Positions 12,584-25,500 of a DNA stretch of 64,000 nucleotides are shown one piece after another (position 1 is the first letter of the stretch; every line of letters begins with the position of its first letter). The translations under genes and the position numbers were made by a program. The stretch spans positions 24,646,345-24,710,344 of the forward strand of contig OW203762.1 in the NCBI GenBank assembly GCA_934045905.1, in the 5' to 3' direction. The notes under the pieces are model-generated. The model did no database searches and was not told the origin of the DNA. It saw only the letters and a list, made by a program, of their open reading frames with translations. This stretch comes from Leuctra nigra. Lineage: Eukaryota > Arthropoda > Insecta > Plecoptera > Leuctridae.

Positions 12584-14785
12584 TAGGACTAAAATCCCTT
12601 CCAATGTTCGCCTATGTCAAATCGAACAATATCCGGCTTTGTCAATACCACAAGATATTTAACTTGTCTCTCGCCTTCGATAATTGCAGCAATGATTCAG
12701 GGACTTATATCAGGCATTCCATAGTTAAAGGGGCAGATTTCCTTCTATCGGAAGCGTTTATATCCTTTTATTAGTACCGTGGATTCATGATTTCTTTTTT
12801 ACTTCGAATATTGCTGACACTGCGTATGCAGTTTGGGATATATTCTTGCCCTACCTACATTTTTCAAAAAAAATTGTTTGTCCTGCCTGCCGATACCAAT
12901 TTGGATTTTATAATAAAGCTTTCATCTTGAATCGTTTTATCTGTCTCTGCGTACACAGGTCTCTTATAACATTTTATGTTGTGCTATCAGCTATAGAGTT
13001 CCAATTTAAAGATAGGAAAGAAGTTTCAGGGCTTTGCATTTATAAAATGTGAATTCAATTAATTAAGATAATCTCCATACGTGTACGTTGAGTACAGAAT
13101 ACATAACTATTATGGCCAAATTATTTTCAAATTGTTTGGACTGTTTTGACTCGGATTGGTATTACAAACAAACAATTTCTACATTTCATACTGAACTTGG
13201 CTTAGACAAGTGAATTTTGTATACTCATTACTCGTAGATACGCAGTAGATCTAGTTTAGGATAAAGCTGAAGTCAAAAACCAGATTGCAGTGTGATCTAA
13301 ATGAGGCAAGAGTGGAGGTTGGTTTATTGTTCATTTCTTCCTTTAGACGTAGGTGGATACTTAGGAAGTATGATACTCTTAGCCGCAAGTATGATACTCT
13401 TAACCAAGTATTTCAGTAATTTCGTCCATTTTATTTGTAGGTAAGAAACTTTGGTAGTACAATTATATTATAATTATATTTTAATTTAGAGTCCGATAGT
13501 TGCCTCTATTTTTTTGAATTACATTTCTCAGAATTTTGAAGTGTGGAGCAAGATGTTGACTTGTCTTATTTTTTTAAAAATTGTTTAGCCATAACTTGAT
13601 TGAACGATCTTTAGCAACACTAAATGGATTAACCGAATTATGAAGTAGGACCTATACTACCTAATAAAGTCAAGTTGTCTACTAAATTCAACATTAGGGT
13701 ACCTACCTACTTACTTCTATGTTGATCAAGCTTGTTTTGGCAACATTCTCTATGATTTACACTCTACAGATCTGTAAGTTTTTTTTAATATTTAACAATA
13801 CTACATATTTGTAGTAAAGCAAAGTAGGTAGCCAAATATTAATCATTATGTTGTTTGATTTGGGTTGCATTTTGTGTGAATCTTTGACTGTTCCGAAGTT
13901 TTAAGATATGTAATTTTAAATACTAATTGCACTAATTGACTTGTATTTTAAAGTTTTATAAACTGCTACATGTATGGGGTTTGGTGGTGTAAGATGACTG
14001 TTTCATCTCTTTTCTTCCAAGTGCAGTGGCATTTTACATTTAACTGTAGTAGGTATTCAATTTGCCTAAAAAGAAGCCTCAGAAGTATTATACAATAAAA
14101 GTCAACATTATTTCTCTATCATGTCTGGCCTTGTGTCAGAGAACTCACATTAGAACACGTTTTTTACTTTTAACAAAATTATCATGCAACACCTACTTCA
14201 ACAGCAAGACAACAATTTAACATTTATCCAATTGATATTATTATAACATAGAATTTTGGCGAAATTGCAATTTAGAATTTACCATATAACTTTTTTTTAT
14301 TTAATTTTCTTTGTAGCGAGGCAGCTAGATATGGAACATTCCAATCATCACCACTTTCTCTTAGTTTGTATCTAACTACGTAACCATTTTGTAATTAGGT
14401 ACTTAACTTTTGTTATACATTATACAAATATTTTTTGTGTCGATAGCTTTGTAAGTATGTGAATAATACTAATTGCACTGCTGTAAATCCTTTGTGATAG
14501 GTCAGCTGTTTGGGAATTCTTCATAACAAGGTACGGAATAGCGTACCTTGTATTAATATCAAGTATTGTGAATACTTGAGAGATCTTGTAAGTACTATCT
14601 ATAGGACAGAAAGGATTTGTAGTTAAAAACCTACAGATTAATTTTATTTTTTTGATAATCTATCTCTCAATTTGTTACATCTAGTGCCAGTGGATTGTTA
14701 GAGTTTCATTGAATAAAAATTCAATTTTATCTGCTTTTGAATTTATGTTCCAACTTTTCCTCATCATCCATCATGAGGTGCACCA

Positions 14786-14938
14786 TAAAGCTACGTTTAC
14801 AGTTCGACGCTCAGCGCTAGCGCTGAAAGATGAACATGGTTTATCTTTGACATTGAACGCCAGCGCTCCGCGTTGGCCAATCGGGAGTCTCAACGTCGAG
14901 CGCTGAGCGCTAAACGCCGAACTGTAAACGTAGCTTAA
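14786..14938. repeat. Palindromic MITE
   Basis: TAAGCTACGTTTACAGTTCG-type arms face each other around AGCGCTAGCGCT-like sequence; both ends are flush with TA. Confidence 0.6.
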
Positions 14939-15093
14939 GATTTAATTTGTTCAATTGTATCTTATTTTACAGTTGGTTGTAAAATAGGTAGTACAACTAG
15001 ATACCTACATAAAAAATGTTTTCTAGAGACTAGATAGGTAGGTACTTTGGTACTATCCATAGTGCCCATACATTTTCAAGATGGATGTAGGTA

Positions 15094-16179
15094 GATGTTC
15101 AATAGACAACATTTTAAACCCCGAGCGCCATCTACAACTATCAACATTGCATTCTGGGTTTAGGATGTGAAGAGTTTGACAGCTGCCTGGTTGACAGTGC
15201 TAAGATGCATAAAGGAAGAATGTTTTTCGGTGTTTATTATGTTATATCCTCTCTGTATTTAAATGTAACTAATTTTAGTGGTATTCAACATAATTATGAA
15301 TAATATTAAGAATAGCAGATCGTACGGAACAATGTGTTGTGTTCCATTGTGCAAAAATAACACTAAATTTAGCCGTGAAGTGTTGTTTCAATACTTTCAA
15401 GGGACGTTGATTTGAAGAAAGAATGGATAAGACGCAATAAATTATGTTTTTGTTGAAAATTTTTAGTGTAAGATGTAAATCCAATATTGTAGATATTATT
15501 AGCCTGGGCTTGAAATCATATTTATCGCTTTCAGGGGTATTCAAGTTATTTTTCCTCTTAACAAACAGGACATTTGTAGGTAGCCGAAAATCTTATTTTT
15601 GTCAGAAATTCTGACAAAATGTGACAAAGTATGTTCCTGTATACATAACTAATTAACAAATCAATCTGACCTATTGGTTATTCATTTCGGTTTATTCATT
15701 TATTCATTTTGTTAGGGGAAAAACAGGGCAATTTTTCTTCATATTTCTTATAACCAGATTTGTTAAAATGTGCACCACATATTCTGTGGTTCTTAATAGG
15801 GGACCATTTACTACATTTTCCCTGAGATCCAATTCGCCTCACACGCCTCATTCTTTCTTCAAATCAATGTCCCTTGAAAGTAGTGAAACGACACTTCACG
15901 GCTAAATTTAGTGTTATTTTTGCTCTATGGAACACAACACACTGTTCCGTACGATCTGCTATTCTTAGTATTATTCATAAAATAATGTTGAATACCAATA
16001 AAATTAGTTACATTTAAATACAGAGATGATATAACATAACAAACACCGAAAAACATTCTTCCTTTATGCATCTCAGCACTGTCAACCAGGCAGCTGTCAA
16101 ACTCTTCACATCCTAAGCCCAACATGCATCACGGCACGTCGCGCATGCGCAGTGAATTTTGAATGTTGTCTATTGAATC
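15094..16179. mobile_element. 1.1-kb foldback with THAP zinc-finger remnants in both arms
   Basis: Arms of about 300 bp (15155-15470 and 15830-16121) are near-perfect reverse complements, with outer pieces TTCAATAGACAACATT / AATGTTGTCTATTGAA extending the pairing to about 15094 and 16179. On the plus strand from 15332, MCCVPLCKNNTKF followed, after one frameshift, by RDVDLKKEWIRRNK resembles a THAP C2CH DNA-binding domain. The right arm encodes the same start on the minus strand. THAP domains occur in P-element-type transposases and in cellular THAP genes; the frame is broken, so this is a remnant. Confidence 0.6.
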
Positions 16180-16554
16180 AACAAACAACAACTGAACAGT
16201 AAAATTAATTCATACTCGACATAAATAAATACAATACATGGGTCCTCGACTCCTCGCAATGCCATCCAGCTTACGAACGATAATGCATCTGTCCATTTCA
16301 AACTACGATCGTTTCAAGTCAAACAAGTAGATTTGAATAATTTGAGTTGTTCCCGCCAACGGACTTGTCACTTCACACTCTGAACCAATCACCGATTAGA
16401 TATATTTACAGAAGGCAGTGGTTTGACCTGGGACGACAACATGGCGTATTTTTTCCTTCGTTTTTGAAGCAGTTATTTAATTTACATTGCATTTAGGTAT
16501 ATTGTCGTTCCAGATCATTTACTCTTCGAAATCGATTAAAGAAATTCTACGAAA

Positions 16555-19500
16555 ATGCCTACGGAATTTGGAACTGGCAAAACTGTATTCGTTTTGGCGA
16601 TTGTGGCAGGTTGTTTTGCGGTGCTATGGCCAAAATTGATCTATCCCATGTTACAATCAACAGTGAAGGCGCCAGCTGATAATTCTGCAGGTAAATGATG
16701 ATGATATCTCCCCTCTATGCATTTTTGTAATAAATATACTCCTAAGTACTGTTTTTCACTTAAATAATACCGAAAGACCTTGCTATTTGGTCTGAGTGTT
16801 TTGAATGCATTGTCAATAAAGTTATTGTTCGAAGGACTTATCGACCGATTGTCACTTCTAGGTTGAACTTATGTTTTGTTGATGTCATTAAGTCCTTTTA
16901 AACGAATAGGTGACAACTAAGTATATTTTATCCTTATAACTAATGATTTTTTCTTTTAGGATGTTGTGACGTTATATTTGAAAATGATGTTAACGCAATA
17001 AAAATAATGGCGGAAATGTGTGGAAATATTTTACATCGATACGATGATTTCGATCCAAAACTGTCGCAAGCGTTTCAGCAGGGTAAACTATCAGCGGAAA
17101 TAGTAGCAACCTGTCGGAAAGAGGTGTTAAATACATGCGGAATTGACATTACTGCGTTTTTGAACGAAAGAGTTCGTTTAGGGAAATCATATAAACAAAT
17201 GCTTGATGACATTAGATCGTTCAATAGCTCGGTTTGCTTGAAACTGAATTTCGGCGTGGATCCTGGATTGTTAGGCGCTCCACACAGGATGAGAGTTGGA
17301 TTGATTCACTTTCCAAGTAAGCGGCAATGCTGCATTGTGTGACTGAAGCACCATGTTGCTTACTAATGTATCGAATGATTTGTATGCAATGCTTTTGTTT
17401 ATTGCTCCTAAGCTCACCCACTAACATGCATTTGATTTTGAGATGAAATCGTTTTTAATTTTGTTATTTTACTAACTTTACTATAGGCTATAGGTAGTCT
17501 GATTAATTATGTCATTGGTTGATAATGAGAAGAGTTTAAACAGTTAGGTAAATTTACCACACTAATCACATGGATTACAAACTAACCTAAGTCTTTGTTA
17601 AGCATCTGCACACATTTTCCGTTTTAAAACCCCAATTTATGCGTGAATTTGCTTTAGTGCTGTTTGTATGGCACTATGTTTGTTTGTTTGTTTACGTATT
17701 TAGTACTAACTGATCCAGTTGAAGAAAAGCGGTTGATTGAGCCGTCTGCTCTAGGTCACCACCGACAGGAAAGGCCTCCACACTTGAGACCGGATCTACT
17801 CAATAACCATCCCGCTCTACAAGAGAGAGGTCGCACAATCCCGCAGTCTCATATTGTGCCCAAAGTGATCGAAAAGGAGGGACGGGTATGTTGCAGTCGG
17901 CAATTTTTTTGTACACGTTAGTGATTATAATTTTCAGTGTTTGTTTTGTTGTACTACGCTCCCAACAAATAGGTACCTATTCACAACTAATTTTTACTAG
18001 GTACCTACCTACCTAATTCATACTTTTCACAATTATAAATTTTCTATTTATTTACCTACAGACAGCAACACTAGGTAATAAGTCTAGATTGTTAAATTAT
18101 TAAGATCATTTCTAACCTTAATTTTGTATTAATTAATTCTGTTTCAAATTAAATCTATCATTCAGAGAATTCTCAAGTTATGACTGTGAAATCAGGAACC
18201 TAATACCTACAAGTGCCAAATAAAATTCTTGGTATCGTTATATTTAGATTGATATTAGATAGTTTTTAAAATATTCCCCCTTTAGTTCTGTGTGTCAATT
18301 TTTGAATGACTGAATAATGTGACCTAATTATCCGTGCTGAAGTTTATGGTAACAATCAAGCGACATCGTAATGACGTGGATCTAGCAGAGCTATTTCAAG
18401 CAGTGTTCTAGTGTACGATGGCTCATTGCCAGCTTGATGGGCCAGGATTAGGAGATCTATCACATTCAGCGGCAGAGGCAGTCTCGGCTATTATTAGCAC
18501 TGCATGTTGGGCTACTTTGTTGATGTTACACAAATATCAATTTACAATCAATTAGTAATGGGTTACAGGTACCTACCTACCTGATGATCTTAATCTGCTC
18601 TTGGAGAAATATTTTTTATAGTTTGTAATCAATCATTTTAGGTACATTGGGTCTTACATGTTAATTTCCTAATGTTCACTACTTTTTGTTTTTAAATCTA
18701 TGCTTCTATTAAATTATTAAGCAATGGCCTGGGCAATAATACCTATTTCTTTCACAGGCCCGAATACGATTCACGGCCATATGGATTAACATTGCACCGA
18801 ATCGGATCCTGGCCGAATCCAAATATTTTAAGTTGTAGAATAACTACCCTGAACAAGCAGGCTGTTTTACTTATACTCAAAAGTATTTTGATTTTTGATT
18901 TCAATTTGACATCTTTGTGCCACTGGTTTTGTGCCTATATTTAACGACTTTTATCTTATTCAACTGGGGTTGACTTACCAAACTGTTTATTTTCGATTTA
19001 ATAAAATAATTATTTACATGGAATTGATCCCCAGTGCTTACAATACTTATGTCACATGTGTACAGCCTCCCGGACCAATCCCCGGTATGCGCCCACCGAT
19101 GGGCGGTGCGGGCCATGTTGTCCCAGCACCCAAGATGGCTGGCGGGAGCACGATGGGAATCATCATGCCGCTGTACACCATCGGCATTGTCGTGTTCTTC
19201 CTCTACACGATGCTGCGGATGATGATGAAGAAGCCTACGCAGGCAGGCGTCTACGAGGACTTCAGTCCCGATCCCACGTTCAGACGCATGGTGTTTGCCG
19301 AGGAGAACGATGCGAAGCCTCCGATTGTTGAAGACAACTCAACTCACCGCGCCATACGAGAGACCAGTCCAATAATTAAAGCTCCGGAAGAAAATGGCAC
19401 CAAACTTGGTATGTTAAATATCTTTATTTCTTTTATTATAAATGTGTTCTTATTCTATTTTACAGTGAGATAATTCAATATCAAACACAGAAAAGTAACA

Positions 19501-22500
19501 CGCTATGATGAGGAATAAGTTGTAATATTGCCTCGTCAGGGCCTACCTTTCTGCCTACCTTACTCTTCAAGTTTGGAAATGTTGTTAAATAATACGTATG
19601 ATATTGTATCTTTCACTCTTACAATTGGAGAACAACAAACATCCTAGTGGTTGAACGAACGAACAAACAACACTCATCAAGAAATTGCTGCAATGGTTGT
19701 TGGCTGTTGCCATAAGACTATGTCATCAATTACTATGTGGATAGCTCTGGTTCACTTAAATATGGATATTTTGACTGGACCCCAAGTCTTGAAATCAGCG
19801 TTTTGAAACCGTTCGTGATATCATTGTTTAAAACTCGGAAAAGTTGACAACTAAGCCTTAGCCTTTAACTTTTTTTACGTTTTAAACAGTGAAAACGCAA
19901 ACGGTTTGAAAACGACGATTTCAAGACTTGGGGTCCTGGTTGTTGGCACAAAAAGGCTTTTCCTTTTCCACAAAGCAAAATCCATGTTTATGTGAATGTA
20001 TGCTAAAACCCCAAACTCTGCGTACAATTGCAAGTATCTCTTACGTACAATTGCTCTTGAGTTACCTACCTAAGTTAACAATATTGTGCAGCTATTTTGT
20101 TTTTATAAAGAGTTTCTCATTGCCTCATGTTAATTTCTTACACTGATGTCTTTTCCCTCATGCTGTCAAGGTTGGAAGGAAAGGGATACAAGTACGTACA
20201 AGTATTTCAATGATTACGTTACGACAATACTGGAACTGTTGATAAAATATTCATCAGTATAACTGTCCACATGCTATAATCAAGCATTAATTTTAGATTT
20301 GATATTTTGATTTTCAATGAGGTTTTTCATTATACTGGTGGTGGGTTAATCTAAATAATTTGGATATTACATGGAATATCTAGATAAATATGATGCTTTT
20401 CATTTTGTTAAAAGGGGGTTTGGTCTGTCGATATCTTAGTGGGGGTTGAAACATGTTGTCTTCCAGGGGATATAGAGCTTGACCACCTCCGCAGGCGGCT
20501 AGAGGAGACGGAGGCCGCGATGGAGCGGATCGTAGCTCAGATGGGTTCAGTCCCACACAAACCTCCTCCCTCGGTGAAGGTCAGAACACACTCACGCATG
20601 CTCAAGTGTCCTAGCCTCCTCTTGTTTGCCCCCATCTAGTTGTGTCTGCTATCACGGGCCTCTTGGCCGAAGCCGACCGTCAAAGAGAGGTGCTAGCTAG
20701 ACGAGCTGAGGAGCAATACGGTTGTATGGAGACAGCGGCCAAGGTACCGTGTACGAACACACTCGAACGTCAGTGTTGTGCATGGAACTTTGTCACGAAG
20801 AACGTGGACACGTGTGTGAGACCGGGTATTCGTGTAAATGTGTACTGAGTTTGTCACGACGTCGTGAAAGATGTACTTGAGCATTCCTCGTCATGCAGCG
20901 GATAACCTAGATGAACTAGATGTTTGCTGTGTAGAAAAAAGCTGTGTGTCAAGCAATGCTCAAGTAAAACTGAAAAATATTCTATTTGGAGTTCAAATGG
21001 AGGCATGTCCTTCAATCGAATCTTGTCTTCTTTCATGTATGAATTACAACTTCCTTTTCATGTACTTACAACTTGGAAAGTGTGTACACCTTTGCACGCA
21101 TATTGATATATCTTTACGATGTTGACGTTAACATCACAAGTTCAAGTCTTTTGGCTTGTCGCTGTTTCCCTTGCCACTGAATAAAACAATCCACTAACGC
21201 TAGGCCTACAGTATTCCAAGCTATAAAAGATTACAAACACATAACTGGTATTCTCTTAAAACTAACGGCAAATTTATTATCCATTCTGCAATTTTATTGT
21301 GTCGTAGTAGGTGCCTTACGTAGAATCACATCTTGTTCACATTCCACGCACATGTCCTGTTGATTCATAATTTGATTTTTATTAAACATCTAGAAGCCAT
21401 TTAATTTTAATTTCAAAAAGTAAAATCGTTGAATGCTTTGTTTTTTATCAAGTGCTTATTGGTGAATTCTAGTGTAGTTACTGAATTCTTCTCTCTCTAC
21501 CAGTGACCACCTCTCTGCATCCTGCAATTCTGTGTTCACCATCTGCATGGCATACGTTATGATGCAGTTTTAGCTAATGTCTTTTTATTCTCGTTGTGGT
21601 AGATCGTGAATATTTTCGTCCGTAGTATAAGCGTAAATAAATAAGTGATTACTTTACAAATCCAAACCAATCCAAACCTAAACTAACCCTTTTAACTGAT
21701 TATGCAATTAATATTAAAATAACATACTGATCGATCATGGTAGAAAATTAGTCAATTGTGTTTTAACTTTTAACATATCCTGCAAGCTTTCAAACTTTAC
21801 CTTGGTGTCATATTACAGCTTATTTAGAAGTGTTGAAGTACCTATTGTTTGCTCATCTTTTATTTTAAATTAATACAGGTTTTTATTTTGGGTTTTATGT
21901 TCAAGTAATTCTTAAAAAATGAAATGAAATTACCATACAGTAGTACTTTTGGTTGATATTTATTATTTTGTTTACTGATTTTAACATGATTGTAGCCCAG
22001 TACACACGACACCTATACCTTGAACATTGGATGTAACCTTTGATTTTGGAATCCATCTCTATAATGTTAGTTATATAATTTGCATACAAAGCACACAGAT
22101 GGTCTTGAAGAATTTAATATTGAAATCCCCTCATCCAATTTTATCCAATGCATCGTTTGTACTGGGCATGTATGTATATTGTAGATCTATAAAATTATCC
22201 CATTTAGTGTTATTACTTATTAGAATAGGTACTAGTGGTACTAGAAACTCTTTGGTACTATGAGTTAATTAATTCTTATTGTTAACCTATTTTGTTGACC
22301 TGCTGATCATGAAATATTTTATTTAATAGAGATAATGTACATGTTGTAGATCATATATATTTACTTGGTCTGGTGTTGTTAAGAAATGTTATGTGAATAA
22401 ATACCATTACTTAAGTTGAAGCTCACTGTTGAATGGTCTGTGTCGCAGGTCGCAGAGGAGCAGGATCACGTAACAGCAGACTCGACAATCCTTTCTGCCG

Positions 22501-25500
22501 CCGACCAGGCCATCTTGGACGCAGCTGATCAGGTAATACTGGACTCCATCCCCCATGATTCAGTTGACGGCGGTGCCAAGGTGAAGATCGTCGGCATGGA
22601 GACAACGGCCAGCTGCGAAGGCGGCCAGCGCTGGAGCCGACCCGGCACTCCGGTGCTCATCTCGTCCAACAGTCGAAGCTCCACCCCCCTGCCACCCCCC
22701 ACACCCGAGCCGCTCTCCATCTTCCTCGAAGGAGCTCTACCGGCTCAGTCCCAGCTGCTGGTGACCGAGTCCGAGACCCACACCGACGCAGGCGTCGACA
22801 CCGGGGACTCGGACCCGCCCGTCATTCTCAGCGGCAAGATGACACTCTCGCTGATCAGCATTGATGCTGCGATCCAGGGAGAGGACGAGAGGCGTAGAGC
22901 GCTGGAAGAGCAGCACAAGACTGATGAGATTGCCAGCGTAAGACATGAGATCACATGACTGCACCCAACTGCGTTCTACTAACATTACCTGCATCATTTG
23001 CTGCTTGGTCATTCTCTATCAACGACTAACTTAGTATTAACCTACTTGGACCTGGTGTTGGTACACAAAAATCAATAATCATTATGTAAAGAGCAAACTA
23101 AAGAAAAATTTCTTCCTGTTATTTGGTAAACATTTATAATAATCACATTTTCTGTACGAAAATACTGCTACTGGGCATTTTAAGGTAGCCTAATTCTCTT
23201 CTTGCAATTCTCTGCCAAGTCCTTCATAATTGAAATGAAACATTTATTTATGCATGAAGCTGTACATATTGGATCTTCGGGATGACTTACTTTAAGTTGT
23301 TTTAGGGTAGCACACTAGGACATTTGACTAATGGTCCCCATCGTCAAGATGCTAAATAAATGGAACAGTTTACAGGTTTCGGAAGATTTTAAGATATTTC
23401 TCCAGCATGAACCATGTTTCAAGATTAAATTATTTCCGTTTTAGTATTTTTGAAAATGGATTCCGATATAATTCTATGTGAAATAGAAATTTATAGGAAT
23501 TCTATGTAATTGCATATTAATATTATTTTCTATATTTTTTCTTCAGATCTATGATTTATGTATATTTTTAAATGTAGGAAATAACTATTGCATACGTAGG
23601 TACAAAAGGATTTGCTAATAGCACGTACATATTTTTATTCAAACTTAATCTAAATTTCAAATGTTTATGGAGTCTATGGGGGTTTCCAAAGAGGGATGTC
23701 AGAACTGGGGATTTATTCTATATGCAACTTCAAATAGTCCTTATTAGACTTGTACCATTTCATGGCCGTAAGGATAACATTTACACGAAATGATTTCAAG
23801 ACGAATCCGTAATGATTAGAGTAGTAGGTAATAGAATGTAGCACCTGATCAATGATCACTCGGCAATGAAATCCTTTTACGAAGTACATCCATCCTACGA
23901 TACGAATTGCTATATTTATTCACATAATATTTTCATTATTCTAATTCGCAGGCATTACGAGAGGAGGCTACTCCAGTACCTGCTGTGAGCCCTGAAAATG
24001 AAGAGGAAGAAGAGGAGGAGGAAGAGGAAGAGGAAGAAGAGGAGGAGGAAGAAGAGGAGGAGGAGGAGGAGGAGGACGGTGAGATAACTTTCTGCTTTAT
24101 GTATACATTACATTACCTTAAGTTACATGGGACACACTCTCAACTTTACTCTCCGCTTTTTGATCATGACCGAATCGAATAGGTAACAAGACAGCCGTCA
24201 GCCAATGAGATAGAATTATTAATGCTGCTCTTCTTTCACTTGATAGTCCATAATTTAACCTGTCATATTATCTTCGATGTCAGATTGATGTGGCATTGTG
24301 CTCTTTCAGAGGAAGAACCAGAGAAACAAGGAAACGAACGACTAATGAATGATGCTCACTTACTGGATGATGCTCCCAGTTCCACTAATTTTACAACAGG
24401 TATTTATTGTACTCGATGATCAATACGCAATAATATAATTTTATTGTACGGTCGTACCTACTTTGCTCGATAATCAATATAACAATATTTATTGTACACT
24501 AAATGCTCAACTGAAATATCATTTTACTTGGGCCTCTTCAGAAAGTGTACTACCCATTTCTTATTCAATTCTGAACATTATGTTTCTTGTTTGTGTTTAG
24601 CAACAAGTGCGGTTGCGGAAGCCACTGGACCCGAAGAGACGGCCGCAGATTTCTCAGCCATCGAGTCCTCCCTCCCGGATGATCAAGAGGTGAGTTTGTT
24701 GATTCGCTGATTTTTTTTTTTTTGAAATTTGTTTGTCCAAATAATTGTTGAAGACCCATTGGTTTGAAAATAAAATAAAAATATTTTAATAAAACTGAAC
24801 AAAACAATCTAAAAATGGATAACCACAGCATAACCACAATGATGAGGAAATTATGTCCCTAAAGAGAAACCTTGATCGGATTAGATTATGTAGGCGGGTC
24901 GGAAAAGAATCTGGTACCGGTCTGATTAAGGTAATTGCCCCCCCCCCCCCCCCCCCCAACACATAAAAAAATCGAATTAAATCAACACGAAGCCTGTAGC
25001 CAGATGCTCAAGAGGAGTGAATGACCCTCACTCTGGGCCAGCTGTGCTCTGTCCTTGAAAGGGATTCGGGAATTCGGGATTTGGCACGTGGAATCCCTTC
25101 AACTAATATAACTTGATAACGTAAATCATAAGAAACCCCGATTTTATGCACCTGCAGCTCAACTTCCATTCTGGTCTGCAGCATTTGATTGAAAATGAAA
25201 ATACATACTAGTACTTTCTGTCCCATTTCACCCCCTAGTTACCCTATCCCCCTCGCACACCATTTACAAAGCAAGGTCAGGTCAGTGTTATAGATTATAA
25301 TAATAATGTAATTTATTGGCACTTCAAAATAGATACACAATGGGGTTGTTCACGCAAAACTATTGTAGATGGCGCTGCTGTTCTAATCGTCCGGGAGAGA
25401 GCCAATCAAAAATGCATCAAGCGGAATGGAAGGTTTTTAAACTTTGGCGGGAGTTTGATTAATAGATCTTGGATTCAGAGACCAACCAATCAGAGAGAGA

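Larger units (their letters stand above)
12584..16554. other. Neurexin-IV 3' UTR and intergenic region
   Basis: No further coding exon is seen. AATAAA signals in the plus direction occur at 12912, 13663, 14094 and 14713; which one ends the Neurexin-IV mRNA is not clear. The interval also holds a MITE (14786-14938) and a THAP-bearing foldback (15094-16179). The RIC-3 promoter must lie in the last few hundred bases. Confidence 0.5.

Noticed and set aside
24930..24960. Poly-C tract as a possible regulatory G-quadruplex
   Set aside because: A simple homopolymer in an intron, with another at about 10520; nothing else supports a function and run length may be a sequencing artefact.
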